Shown: positions 10,654-22,564, numbered from the stretch's first letter. The stretch is 64,000 bases of DNA from Cyathus striatus (GCA_025738555.1 JAOVFP010000003.1:1-64000); one strand, 5' to 3'. Notes: generated from the sequence alone by a model not told the origin. Program-made: numbers and translations.

Positions 10654-13377
10654 TCAAGACCCGCTCGCATGTGCAGGTGCTGGAGCATCACCTATGGACA
10701 CCGACCGCCTCTCACTCGCCTCCTCCGGAACAAGCGTGCTCGACCTGGGCGTATCAGCCCCCGCAAAAGCCACCCTAACAGGCGACGCACTGCCGAACCC
10801 ATCAAACGGCACGCCAGCAGGCAACGAGAACGATCCCCCACCAGTAGACACACTATCCCTCCCCATCATACTCAACCCCCTTATACGCGCAGTGCCCACG
10901 CCAGCCATGGACGTGCGTACCCCAAGCTCGTCGATGGAATCCAACGTCGCGTCGCTATGCCGCACGCCTATATCGTCTTCGCCCGGGAGGAGAGGGACTG
11001 TGATGCTAAGTTTCTTCTTGTGCCCATCGCGCACGTTTTCGGTTTCGGTGAGTGTGCGATGATGATACCCTCTCCCTCGTTCAGGCGAAGATTCAGGATC
11101 CGAGCCAGACCCAGAGGCCTCCTTGTCCGTCACATCGCCAAACGCACGCCCACGAGCAACGAGTGTATCGTCCATGGCTATCTTGGGATCCCATGGATCT
11201 TCCTCTTTACGCGCGCCAAATTCTCCTATCTTCTCGAATGCGGGTTCGACTATAGTCATACCGGTCCCAAAGCCATTCAACGACAACACCCGTTCCTTCT
11301 TCACGTACTCGTCGTACCTCATGCGACGCAGCTCTTCCTCACTAGGCAACCCATCATCCCTCCTCGCAAGCTTATACTCGTCACCTAGAGGTGCCTTCTT
11401 CAGCCTCCGACGGAGAAGGAAGAAGCGTATCCCAAAGAGGGATAGGCAGAGTGCAAAGAAGGAAAGGAGGGCAATGAGGACGATGATGCCCACACTAAGC
11501 CCCTTCCTCTCCTCTCCATTTGTCGTACTAGAGCCACTCGTAGACGTCCCCGTTCCACCCCCATTCCCCGTTGTTGGCAGAGGCTGATTCAGTACACGGA
11601 CAGTATGGAACTCTTCCATCGCCACCGTCGGATCCGTAAGCCCCAAAAGGCCCAACCTGGGTTTAATAAATGACGTATCATTCGCTGGGAAGGTCCCATC
11701 AGGATTAGGCGTGGAATAAGCCATGACGGTGTATGTGTTCCGCATGAAGGGAACACCGAGGATCATGTCCCCTATATTGGCACTGGGGGTCTCGAGTTGG
11801 TCTTCGGCTTGAATGAGGCCTATGCAGTTGATGGCGCGATTGTCCTCGGGGGGTTCGCCTGTGAGGTCGAGCGGGTGGAGGGAGATTGGGGGGCGGTTGT
11901 CGAGGGTTATTGACACGTTGAGCGGCGTCGAGCATGGGACGTAGTCTATAACTCAATTAGCTCGTGGTAGAGAGAAAGAAGAGGAAGAGAACGTGCATTG
12001 GCCTGTGCTCCCCGGACCAATACCAATGGCACCGTATATAGCATTTGCCACCGCCCTCGTCGTGAGGATATACGGCACGCCAGAGTCGATGATGGCACTA
12101 GGAAACACAGCATCGGTATTGGACCGTCCAAGCGCAACGGTCCTCTGTTCCCCATCGACCCACACACTTATATCCCTCACGCCTGTTTTCCAAAACAACG
12201 ACCCTGTGTACTCGCTCACGAGTGTGGAATAGGGTATTTTGCTGGGATCAGGGACCAAGGACGGATGTCGTCCTATGCCAAGTATGCTCGGGACACGGTC
12301 TGAGCCTGGGCGAGAGAGGGCGAGAGAGAGGAAGCGGGCTGGAGGGGCGGAGGAGAAGGGCGTGATGGAGAATAGGTTGGATGCCCATGCTGCGCCGTCT
12401 GGGGCGTTTCCTGTGACTGGCGGTATGGTTTGTGCGATGATGCTGTTGCGGGGGAGGGCGAGACCGAGGATGCCGGTAAAGTCGGATGAGAGGGGCTCGT
12501 TCTGGACGTTGTTGACTGCCGCTGTGCATCGTGTAAGCTCAAACGAGGAAGAGAAGGAGAGGGGAGGACATACAGAGCGCTTGATTATCAATCGTGTACC
12601 CGCCTACATCGACCGTATCCCACACTATAGGTCCAGTAGCGGATCCTTGCAGATAGGATATGTTAAAGCTTTCGCCTGTTAGCGTGGCGCCTGCGGGATT
12701 GTACAGTTTCCCATTGGTCTGTGCGCAGGAAGAGGTCGAGCATGAAGATGATGCTATCCACTACGGAGATATCGTAAGAAGAGAGAGAAATGAAGCGGAA
12801 ATGGGCAATGTGATGCCATGCGATGATGAAGACTTACGAGATCCGATGAACCCGTATCGACCTGAACAGGGAAGTCTTGGCCTGTAGGGCCGACTTTTAT
12901 CGTGAGCGTGTAGGCGCTGTGGGGTTGATCAGCGTCGTTGAGGGAGAAAGAGACAAGAAGAAGCGGGGAGAGAAAAATGGAGAGAATGTGATCGATCAGC
13001 GGGACAGGTCATGGCGTCGAGAGGAAGATCAAACGTCAGTGCCACAGAGGATCGAACAGCACCAACAGCGCGTGCCGCAGACAACTCTTCCAGTGCAAAG
13101 CGCAGGACCCAATTGCCCACTCAACCCCCTCCCTACGCCCCCCAAGATCACAACCCAAGAAACCCCAAACTCACACATCAAATATCCCACCACCCACAAC
13201 ATCGAGCGGCAATACGATCCCATCAGTCCCTCCACCGCCCTCAGGATACTCAGTCGCCCTCGCCTTTCCTTTCCACCTCTTCTCCACCTCCACCTCCTCT
13301 CTCCGCGCTGTTGAATACCGTGTGCGGCGTTTCCACCCCGCCAAAGGCGACGACGACGATGACGAAGACGGGCTCAT
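10654..13377 (-). CDS. Membrane-anchored pepsin-type aspartic protease
   Basis: This is an A1-family (pepsin-like) aspartyl protease. The first catalytic motif is VDTGSSDL, in an exon that reads AYTLTIKVGPTGQDFPVQ just before it (around 12,860-12,920). The second is AIIDSGVPYI near 12,080-12,105. Between them are the expected blocks FTGILGLALPRN and PSILGIGRHP. After the protease domain come a Thr/Ser/Gly-rich linker, one strong membrane segment (VGIIVLIALLSFFALCLSL) and a basic stop-transfer FFLLRRRLKK. A tail of about 190 residues, rich in charge and Ser, ends HASGS. The likely topology is an extracellular or luminal protease with a cytoplasmic tail, similar in plan to yapsin-like surface proteases but with a true membrane helix. 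At least three introns are present. The given start is a Met before a Ser run (MSPSSSSSSS); a further exon with a signal peptide probably lies at 13,450-13,550, so the 5' end is uncertain. Confidence 0.85.
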
Positions 13378-13550
13378 CTGGCCGTGCGTGATAGCTGCAA
13401 AGCGAGGGTGAGCTAGTGATTCCTTAGGAGGAGGGGGTACTCACTGCGTTCAGAAAGACAGGAGATACGATGGTTGTTCCTGAGAGAAAGACAGCGGGGA
13501 AGAAAGATGCGTCAGGTGGTATGTAGAGTCCTATTATAGACCTCCTGTGA

Positions 13551-15125
13551 GGTTAGAACGGACAAGTTCTCTGAACAGTAAGAGAAAGTAAAGTAGGAAA
13601 GAAAGAAAGGAAAGAAGCTTAGTTGGCAAGAATATATCAAACGAGAGTGGGGGCAGACAGCCGACGACAGCGGTCAAAATCCAATAACAGAGCTGTTGCT
13701 GTTGCCGTTGGCAATCCAAGAAAAAATGGGGCCACGGCCCACATCCGTTTGTTTTCCCAATTTGGACGAGGTCTGGGGAACCTGGATCCGTGTATTAATC
13801 ACGGGGTCATCCGACCGTGCCTGGATGACAAATGAAAATCTCTCTTTTCTCTTTCTCTTCCATTCCACTTCTCGAGTTCTAGTTCAGAGATTCACGTTAG
13901 TTTCTTTCCTTATTCCAGCCCATACCATATAAGATGAACACACGAAAAAGCAGAAAAATTTGGCACCACACATCGAAATCCGGTTACTCGGCAACCCACA
14001 CATACTAAGTAAGGGTCCTCATCCAGCGCTCAAGTGCACGGCTCCTGTCTAATAAATATACAATGTTCGTCAAAACGCTCATTGATCTTTGATATGAACG
14101 CACATGATGATTATCTCTGTCAATCCGATGATTATCGCACTGCAAGTACAATATATCCCTCTACGAAAAACACAGCTCTCTTCATTCTACCCTCGTCTCT
14201 TCACCATTCACCGAACCGAAACTCGCGCCCAAACCCCTCAAATATACTCTTCATACTCAACACGGTCTACACTCACCGAGTAACCGTCTCACAACGTGCA
14301 GTGCCGTAATAGGCATAGAGATCTATATCACACTCTTCACACGCAAATGCAACATTGTACACGGCACACTCGGCTCGTACGCTTATATTTAAGATAAGAG
14401 CGGTTCCGCTGTCTCTCGTCGCTGAGAACAACACATATCATATGTCCGTTGATATGTTTCTTCTGAACAATTTAAACTTATTCTTGTTCATCAACTCGTG
14501 TAGAGCTACATATGTAGCTACGCGCTTGTTCAGAACTCAAAGTGGAGCATTCGAGGACAGCCTGTGGGATTCTGGGTGGCACTCGACATTTCGACATCAT
14601 CGCAGTATGTTTTGCTTCTTGCGGCTCCTGAAACGCTACGCGTAGGCTGGGTGTTACAATACGCCGGTACCACATCCTGCTATAGCATTCGGTGATTTAA
14701 GTCGGGCCTTCACTTACCAATCAAATTTAGCAGCCATTTTATACATACGTACAACCTCCGAACAACGACTCCAACGTCCAATATGCACATTCCTATTCAT
14801 AAAATCAAATAAACGAGACTTTGAAAACCTTTGATATACGACTTCAACTTTTCACGTCGATTATATGACCGGATCGTGTTCTGTTGGATTAGTGGCATAC
14901 TTTCGTATGCAGGCATGAGTTATATTGGTACTGCAACTTTCTCATAGAACTCGGCGTAAGGGAATTTTCTTTTCTACACAGGCGTGACGAAGGTCGCATT
15001 AACGGATCCCTCGTCTGTACGTATCGCACGCATATCCTAGGTAGATGTATTCCGACTTACTTTAAATTGATTCTTGTTCATCGATTCAAGCAAGCGAGCC
15101 TCCTCGCGCAACCTTTGCTACTCGG
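13551..15125. other. Intergenic, nothing recognised
   Basis: There is purine-rich sequence near 13,580-13,620 and then unremarkable AT-moderate DNA. The short frames here show no domain, and no gene or repeat is supported. Confidence 0.5.
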
Positions 15126-15443
15126 TCAGGAGACGACCTTCGGAGATCTAGACTTGGGGGTTTTGCTTTTTCGTATTATGCTCCGCTGGATTTGGGCACC
15201 TTTGGTACGAGTACGTCGGCGCCACCGCCTGCTCACAGGATTCGAAGTTGGATCAGAGGACAAGGGCGAGATAGCTTTAACATCAACTTTCGTCATTTTG
15301 CGTCGGGAAGCACGAGACTTTGGTGTGGGGAGAGTGAATAGGAGAACGGGGATAGATTTGTTCTTGTGAAAACGAAACAGAGTCTTACGGGCGCTATGAA
15401 CGATCCTTGCGGATTTCTGAACGAGGCGCGACGAAGAAGACAT
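15126..15443 (-). CDS. Small basic hypothetical protein
   Basis: An uninterrupted frame of 105 residues begins MSSSSRLVQKSARIVHSARK and ends KSRSPKVVS. It is strongly basic, with Arg/Lys clusters (SRRWRRRTRTKG) and no membrane segment. I do not recognise a family. A longer reading begins 30 codons upstream but adds only a Pro/His-rich stretch that resembles a translated 5' leader, so the inner Met was preferred. It is not part of an obvious cluster and could be a chance frame. Confidence 0.35.
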   Translation of the reverse strand: MSSSSRLVQKSARIVHSARKTLFRFHKNKSIPVLLFTLPTPKSRASRRKMTKVDVKAISPLSSDPTSNPVSRRWRRRTRTKGAQIQRSIIRKSKTPKSRSPKVVS

Positions 15444-15992
15444 GTTGTTATAGGTGTGGGGTGGTAAAGGTGGGTGTCGGAGTGGGAGTGGGTGTGATGT
15501 GAATGTATGAGGGAACTTTGGATTCAGGTGCATAAGGCTAGAATCCTACACACACGATTTAGAGCTGAATGTCGTTTGTACGGATGGTGGGCGTTCTTCA
15601 TCCGCTATTACTCTGACAAACCACTTGTATACTACTACAGTAAATTCACAGGCGCACTCACCGTCGAACAATTTAAAGGTCTTGGTAGTAAGTAGCTTAA
15701 CCTTACTCCCAACTCAATCTTTCTAACTTGCTCCTACCATGGTTGCAATTCATATCCCTCTTACAACTCTTGTTCAGCTACTTAAATTTTGGCCGCTTCA
15801 TTATCAATGTTAATAGACTCCGAAACTTTTCGCCCCGCTGTCACAAACCCATCAAAATGCACGCGGAACTCAGACTATTTATAACAATGGTCCGATTGTA
15901 AACAGGTTGCGTTATCGTCGAGTCAACAGCCAAATCAACCAACCCACAGAAACCGTGGACCCACCCTCCCCAATGCCCATCCCCCATCAAAG
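15444..15992. other. Upstream region of the split F-box gene
   Basis: No gene is supported. It should contain the promoter of the plus-strand F-box gene. The sequence turns pyrimidine-rich (CCCTCC, CTCCTC) from about 15,960, just before and through the start of the coding region. Confidence 0.45.
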
Positions 15993-16223
15993 ATGCACTC
16001 TCCCCTCCTAGCAATCCCAACAGACATCCTCGAATCCATCCTCTTCCAAGTCTCCCACCTCCCCCAATCAAGCACGCAAACCCTCTCCTCCTGCTCCCTC
16101 TCCTCCAAATTCCTCCTCATCCCCTCCCAACGCCTCCTATTTCACACAATAGACCTCTCCTGCAACCACAAACACCAATCAACACAACTCGAGTTCCTCC
16201 TAGTGCAAAACCCCACCCTGGGG
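15993..16223 (+). pseudogene. F-box protein gene, 5' part (split by a transposon)
   Basis: The frame starts MHSPLLAIPTDILESILFQV, a clear F-box opening (IPTDILESIL), and continues SSCSLSSKFLLIPSQRLLFHTIDL and QNPTLG, where it is cut by the transposon at 16,224. The last 10 bases, CACCCTGGGG (16,214-16,223), are repeated directly at 20,531-20,540 on the far side. Removing the element and one copy joins this part in frame to the next entry as VQNPTLG-TYVRKLIIS, so the pre-insertion gene was intact. As it stands, translation enters the element and stops within a few dozen codons. Confidence 0.85.
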
Positions 16224-16829
16224 GGGCACATAGAAAATTCCGGGCACGCACAAAAGTGAGCGTGATTGAGCATGCCACGCTCAAGACCAAATTTTCACGC
16301 ACAAAAGTGAGCGTGATTGAGCGTGACATGCTCAAGGTATTTATTTTAGCTCTAAATGGCCCAATTGTGGGTCAAAAAGAGTGTAAATCAAATGTACATA
16401 CTAGTGTTGTATGGCTGTGTCATATTGTGAATGTGAGTGATGTTTCTAATCAAGATATGAAGTCAAATCTTGAAGAATAATATTTATACTTCACGCTCAA
16501 ACAGGTGTGTGCACGCTCATGTTCACGCTCAAGGTGTGAGCGTGGATTGAGCGTGCACGCACACATCACGCTCAAGATTTCACTTCACGCTCAGGGTCAA
16601 CATCTCACGCACAGAGTTCATACATTCACGCACAGGGTCTGAGTTTTCATGCTCAAGGTCATCAACTCACGCTCAAGGTCTGTCAACTCACGCTCAAAGT
16701 TTTTACTTCACACTCACAAAAAAATTATATGTTACATTTATATCTTGGCTTCACTTGCATGTGGGAGGAAAAGTAAGTTGGAGGTGTAATCTAAGTGAGC
16801 ATGAATAGGAATACCAATTATGCTCACGC

Positions 16830-19690
16830 TCAAGTTAAAGGACATTGAGCATGAGTGTAATACTTGTGAGTGTGAATAGGAATACTACACTTATGCTCAA
16901 GTTAAAAGACATTGAGTGTGAGTGTAATACTTGTGAGTGTGAATAGAAGTACCACACTCACGCTCAAGTTAAAAGACATTGAGTGTGAGTGTAATACTTG
17001 TGAGCGTGAATAGAAATACCACACTCATGCTCAAGTTAAAAAACATTGAGCGTGAGTGTGATACTTGTGAGCATGAATAGGAATACCAATTATGCTCACA
17101 CTCAAGTTAAAAGACATTGAGCATGAGTGTAATACTTGTGAGTGTGAATAGGAATACCACACTCACGCTCAAGTTAAAAAACATTGAGCGTGAGTAGGAA
17201 TACCACACTCATGCTCAAGTTAAAAGACATTGAGTGTGAATGTAATACTTGTGAGCGTGAATAGGAATACCACACTCATGCTCAAGTTAAAAGACATTGA
17301 GTGTGAATGTAATACTTGTGAGCGTGAATAGGAATACCACACTCATGCTCAAGTTAAAAAACATTGAGTGTGAGTAGGAATACCACACTCACACTCAAGT
17401 TAAAAAACATTGAGCGTGAGTAGGAATACCACACTCACGCTCAAGTTAAAAGACATTGAGTGTGAGTGTAATACTTGTGAGCGTGAATAGGAATACCACA
17501 CTCACGCTCAAGTTAAAAAACATTGAGCATGAGTAGGAATACCACACTCACACTCAAGTTAAAAGACATTGAGTGTGAGTGTAATACTTGTGAGAGTGAA
17601 TAGGAATACAACACTCACGCTCAAGTTAAAAAACATTGAGCGTGAGTAGGAATACCACACTCACTCTCAAGTTAAAAAACATTGAGCGTGAGTAGGAATA
17701 CCACACTCACGCTCAAGTTAAAAGACATTGAGTGTGAGTGTAATACTTGTGAGCATGAATAGGAATACCACACTCACGCTCAAGTTAAAAAACATTGAGT
17801 GTGAGTAGGAATACCACACTCATACTCAAGTTAAAAAACATTGAGCATGAGTAGGAATACCACACTCACACTCAAGTTAAAAAACATTGAGCGTGAGTAG
17901 GAATACCACACTCACGCTCAAGTTAAAAGACATTGAGTGTGAGTGTAATACTTGTGAGCATGAATAGGAATACCACACTCACGCTCAAGTTAAAAAACAT
18001 TGAGCATGAGTAGGAATACCACACTCATGCTCAAGTTAAAAGACATTGAGTGTGAGTGTAATACTTGTGAGCATGAATAGGAATACCACACTCACACTCA
18101 AGTTAAAAAACATTGAGTGTGAGTAGGAATACCACACTCACACTCAAGTTAAAAAACATTGAGCGTGAGTAGGAATACCACACTCATGCTCAAGTTAAAA
18201 GACATTGAGTGTGAGTGTAATACTTGTGAGCATGAATAGGAATACCACACTCACGCTCAAGTTAAAAAACATTGAGTGTGAGTAGGAATACCACACTCAC
18301 ACTCAAGTTAAAAGACATTGAGTGTGAGTGTAATACTTGTGAGAGTGAATAGGAATACAACACTCATGCTCAAGTTAAAAGACATTGAGTGTGAGTGTAA
18401 TACTTGTGAGCATGAATAGGAATACCACACTCACGCTCAAGTTAAAAAACATTGAGCGTGAGTAGGAATACCACACTCATGCTCAAGTTAAAAGACATTG
18501 AGTGTGAGTGTAATACTTGTGAGTGTGAATAGGAATACCACACTCACACTCAAGTTAAAAAACATTGAGTGTGAGTAGGAATACCACACTCATGCTCAAG
18601 TTAAAAGACATTGAGTGTGAGTGTAATACTTGTGAGCGTGAATAGGAATACCACACTCACGCTCAAGTTAAAAAACATTGAGTGTGAGTGTAATACTTGT
18701 GAGCATGAATAGGAATACCACACTCATGCTCAAGTTAAAAAACATTGAGTGTGAGTGTAATACTTGTGAGCATGAATAGGAATACCACACTCACGCTCAA
18801 GTTAAAAAACATTGAGTGTGAGTAGGAATACCACACTCACACTCAAGTTAAAAGACATTGAGTGTGAGTGTAATACTTGTGAGAGTGAATAGGAATACAA
18901 CACTCATGCTCAAGTTAAAAGACATTGAGTGTGAGTGTAATACTTGTGAGCATGAATAGGAATACCACACTCACGCTCAAGTTAAAAAACATTGAGCGTG
19001 AGTAGGAATACCACACTCATGCTCAAGTTAAAAGACATTGAGTGTGAGTGTAATACTTGTGAGTGTGAATAGGAATACCACACTCACACTCAAGTTAAAA
19101 AACATTGAGTGTGAGTAGGAATACCACACTCATGCTCAAGTTAAAAGACATTGAGTGTGAGTGTAATACTTGTGAGCGTGAATAGGAATACCACACTCAC
19201 GCTCAAGTTAAAAAACATTGAGTGTGAGTGTAATACTTGTGAGCATGAATAGGAATACCACACTCACGCTCAAGTTAAAAAACATTGAGCGTGAGTAGGA
19301 ATACCACACTCATGCTCAAGTTAAAAGACATTGAGTGTGAGTGTAATACTTGTGAGCGTGAGTGTAATACTTGTGAGCGTGAATAGGAATACCACACTCA
19401 CACTCAAGTTAAAAAACATTGAGCGTGAGTAGGAATACCACACTCACGCTCAAGTTAAAAGACATTGAGTGTGAGTGTAATACTTGTGAGCATGAATAGG
19501 AATACCAATTATACTCACGCTCAAGTTAAAGGGCATTGAGCATGAGTGTAATATTTGTGAGCATGAACAGGAATACCAATCACGCTCATGCTCAAGTGAA
19601 ATATAAGTGTAATATTTGTGAGCATGAGTAAAAATGCCAATCACACTCACACTCAAGTTAAAGGACATTGAGTGCAAGTGTAAATAAGTA
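16830..19690. repeat. Minisatellite array in copy A: 67-bp and 46-bp units
   Basis: The long unit is about 67 bp: GACATTGAGTGTGAGTG, TAATACTTGTGAGCGTGAAT, AGGAATACCACACTCACGC, TCAAGTTAAAA. The short unit is 46 bp and equals the long unit minus the 21-bp block around TGTAATACTTGTGAGCG. Long and short units alternate in an irregular order. Each unit starts and ends with the same motif in opposite orientation (TTGAGCGTGAG ... CTCACGCTCAA), so every unit junction is a potential hairpin. Confidence 0.92.
18202..19281. repeat. 540-bp near-identical tandem duplication inside the array
   Basis: Sequence from 18,241 to 18,720 recurs at 18,781 to 19,260 without a difference I could find, a shift of exactly 540 bp. 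Both copies contain the rare variant unit GTGAGAGTGAATAGGAATACAAC. A single G/A difference appears just upstream. Eight or more minisatellite units were copied as a block, so the event is recent compared with divergence between neighbouring units. Confidence 0.9.
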
Positions 19691-20530
19691 TTATAAATGT
19701 GATAGAATACCTATCATGCTCATGCTCAAATCAAAGGGCATTGAGTATGAGTGTAAATATAATACTGACATGCAGTTATACTATGCAAATATGTGTGATA
19801 GGTAGTAGTCTATCCTGTATTGCTCCCTACTTCATTGTGAATTTCCCTGCTTTGTTATTAAGCCCCCTTCCTTGTTCTGAAGTTCCCTACTTCGCTGTAA
19901 AGCCCCATTCTTAGTTTTGAATTTCCCATGGTCTCTGCTTTACTGTGAATCCCCCTGCCTTGTTCTGATTTTTCCTGCTTCATTGTAAAGCTTCCTGTAA
20001 TTTTCTGAGCCCCCTGTTTCATTATAAACTTCCCCTGTTTCTACTGTTCAATATATACCATTCTCTAGCTCTATAAATTTTTAACTGTTAGTCTGAATTG
20101 CTGCTACACTCCCTGAGTCATTTTTTCAACTTGTAGATCATATGTACACTCTCTGAATCATTTATATACACTCTAAGTCATATCTAAACACTCTGGATTA
20201 TTGGTATACATTTTAAATCAATATACACTCATAAAGAAGACAATAACAATGAAATATATATAAAACCCACTGGTGTTCTTCAATTATTACATTACAGTGC
20301 TTAGTATATACCAAATTGTATTAAAAACATGCTTTACTATGCCAATTATTCAGTATGTAGTTGATATAAGACAGCCAGTTGGCTCACGCTCATATAAGGA
20401 TTATTCACGCTCATGTATAGAATATTCACGCTCACATCACGCACAGGGTCGAATTTTCACGCTCAATAGGTGAGCGTGCACGCTCAACTCACGCTCACTT
20501 TTGTGCGTGCCCGGAATTTTCTTGCTGCCC

Positions 20531-21612
20531 CACCCTGGGGACATACGTCCGCAAGCTCATCATCAGCGAGCGCGTGAGCCGTGGTCATTTCCGCTTATTA
20601 ACCCATGGGAGCCGTATGGCACGCATTCTGCGGGCGATGGAGGGTCTTCAGGTGTTAGTCCTGCGTACGTACGAAGGGATGATACTCTGGCGAGAGTTCA
20701 GTGAGCCGCTTAAGAAGGCTTTTGTGGGATTGTTCCGTGGGGGCCATTTGCACACGTTGACGATATGTAATATGGAGGGGTTGCCTTTGGGTGCTGTTAT
20801 TGGCTCTGCGGGGGTCAGAAGGATGGTATTTGATAATGTCACTGTGCAGGCGGATGCAAATGAGGGGTTTAAATCCGTATCGTCGAAGGACATCACGCGT
20901 CCTATGTCGGTGGACTTTTCACGTGCGCTGGATGTAGCGCAGGGTTTTCTCAAAGCTGCTAGGAACCCAGATATCCCATTCTCCCTTTCACAGTTATCCT
21001 CTATGCGCTTCGCACCGGCATTAAAAGCGGAAATACTAGCTATGCGACCTATCCTAGCAGCGTATGGCAAATACGATGAATTCACAGAACTGGAGTACTC
21101 TCTCACGTCATGCAAAGACCTTTGTACGTCCCCCCTTCCTCTTTCCCATTTTTAACTAACACAACGCAGTATACATGCTAGACGACATCATCCGTCTCGA
21201 CACCCTCCCCTACTTACGCAATCTAACACTCCTCATAGACCCCCACTTCTTCCTCCTCCCACACAACCTGCACGAACTCGCTACATCCCTCTCCAGCGCA
21301 TCCCCAACCAACTCCATCAACACCCTCACAATCATAATCGAGGCGCTCCCCTTCGTTTCCAAATCATCCAGGGGGCAGGTACACGACGCCGACTGGGGGT
21401 GTATAGATAAAGCCCTAATTGAGGGCGGTCGGTATGGTTACTTGCGTGAAGTGAGAGTGAGGGTGAAATTAAGACAGAATCCGGGGTGGAGGAGGAGTGT
21501 GCCGATGGAGGCAGTGGAGGAATGGGATGCGGCATTGCGTGGTAGTTTGAGGAGGAAGATGAGGTTGTGTGAGGGGGCTGGGGTACGTTTGAGTGTGAGG
21601 GTGTTTGTGTAG
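20531..21612 (+). pseudogene. F-box protein gene, 3' part (split by a transposon)
   Basis: Coding resumes right after the transposon: TYVRKLIISERVSRGHFRLL, then GLQVLVLRTYEG, LHTLTICNMEGLPL, FTELEYSLTSCKDL. A 46-nt GT-AG intron (21,124-21,169) leads to YMLDDIIRLDTLPYLRNLTL and LREVRVRVKLRQ, ending VRLSVRVFV with a stop at 21,612. The short leucine-rich strands are typical of the C-terminal half of basidiomycete F-box proteins. Apart from the insertion no stop or frameshift is seen, so the disruption looks young. The 3' part has no start codon of its own in a convincing position, so it is probably not expressed as a functional protein. Confidence 0.82.
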
Positions 21613-22529
21613 TACGTGAGATGAGATGAAGATTTTAGATGAGATATTATACCTGTGGCTGATGTATTTGGGTTTAAGAATAGGGAAATTTTCCTTCACT
21701 AAATATTTATTGTGATAAATGGAACTGTTGCACTCGATTTAGTATTCAAACGCATTTAATATACCATCCCAACCTCAACATTCCTACGACAACTCTTCTA
21801 AGCCATCGACTTGACGAGAACGACCAACCGTAATTACTCGCTAGGAGCTTTAGCGTAGCTTATGCCTTGTCGACTTTAATACATAGCCCGCGACCAATGC
21901 CCATGATGTATCGATAGCTCCTGAAAACTTCATTCATTTCCAGCGAGCATCATTTCCGCTCGATGATCTGTCCGTTTCACGCAATTCCGTAAGATTTAAT
22001 AGGAAGCCTCTTCCGTTTGCCACTAAAAATACACAGTGAGTATCAACTGACTCACAGCTGTCAAATTCTACTTTTTATACATGCTAGAGAAAAAGCCTCG
22101 ACGCCGCTCGATGATCGATGAACTCACAGTTGAATTTCATCCTTAACAGCTCTCCGTGACCCTTTCGAGTCCCGGTGATCACTGACAACATACAGGAAGT
22201 GGGATTACTGGCACCGTATGTGCTGTAGGGATGCGAGCAGCCAGTAGAGGTTGGTGTGACAGGGGATGCGGGATAGACGTTGCATGGTGTCTCATTTTCT
22301 ATTCTATTATGCATGATCTTGTGGAAGATACACGGCTGAGGGTATCTTTGGGCAAAGGAGTGCAAGTGGGAAGACATCCGTCTATCCCTCCAGGATCCTA
22401 GTGAAGTTGCGAGAGAAATTGAAAGTGAGGGGAAGCAAACTTGTATTAAAAAAAAGTGGGTACGAGTACTTAAGTAGGGAAACATGCGGACTACATGTGA
22501 TAATGTAAAATGAAATGAAAACGCGTTTT
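21613..22529. other. Region with an unconvincing minus-strand frame
   Basis: A 165-codon minus-strand frame at 22,084-22,581 has no recognisable domain. Its Cys-containing part near SPVTPTSTGCSHPYSTYGA could be part of a small protein, but I cannot support it as a gene. The rest is AT-rich intergenic sequence. Confidence 0.35.
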
Positions 22530-22558
22530 TGCAGTGCAGGCAAATTGCCTGCTCTACA
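22530..22558 (+). repeat. Hairpin-ended transposon terminus, diverged copy
   Basis: A 29-bp palindrome with stem GCAGGCA/TGCCTGC flanked by TGCAG and CTACA is the same structure, in the same orientation, as the right end of the element at 29,177-29,757. The preceding 35 bp (TAATG-AAA-TG ... TTTTTG) also resemble each other. The left end of this copy was not found, so only its right terminus is annotated. Confidence 0.55.
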
Positions 22559-22564
22559 ATCTCC

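Larger units (their letters stand above)
16224..20530 (-). mobile_element. Minisatellite-filled TIR transposon, copy A (4.3 kb)
   Basis: The left end reads GGGCACATAGAAAATTCC and the right end, in reverse complement, GGGCAGCAAGAAAATTCC. Both continue into GGGCACGCACAAAAGTGAGCG, so the termini are inverted repeats that differ only at the four or five bases after GGGC. A perfect 10-bp target duplication, CACCCTGGGG, flanks it. No transposase is encoded. The interior is almost wholly made of the word TGAGCGTGA/TCACGCTCA: scattered subterminal copies, a 2.9 kb tandem array, and a 0.7 kb AT-rich unique segment at 19,780-20,400. Terminal form and 9-10 bp duplications resemble Mutator-like (MULE) elements; KDZ-type elements are an alternative. 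It lies inverted relative to copies B and C. Confidence 0.9.

Noticed and set aside
19450..19677. Open frames across the minisatellite arrays (for example 19,450-19,677 and 54,269-55,952) giving repeats such as HAHKYYTCIQLE
   Set aside because: They are translations of a non-coding tandem repeat whose unit length happens to stay open. They follow the array in all three copies and have no start context or domain.
16830..19690. CRISPR-like array of regularly spaced repeats
   Set aside because: The whole 46- or 67-bp unit repeats with no unique spacers, no cas genes are present, and the DNA is eukaryotic.
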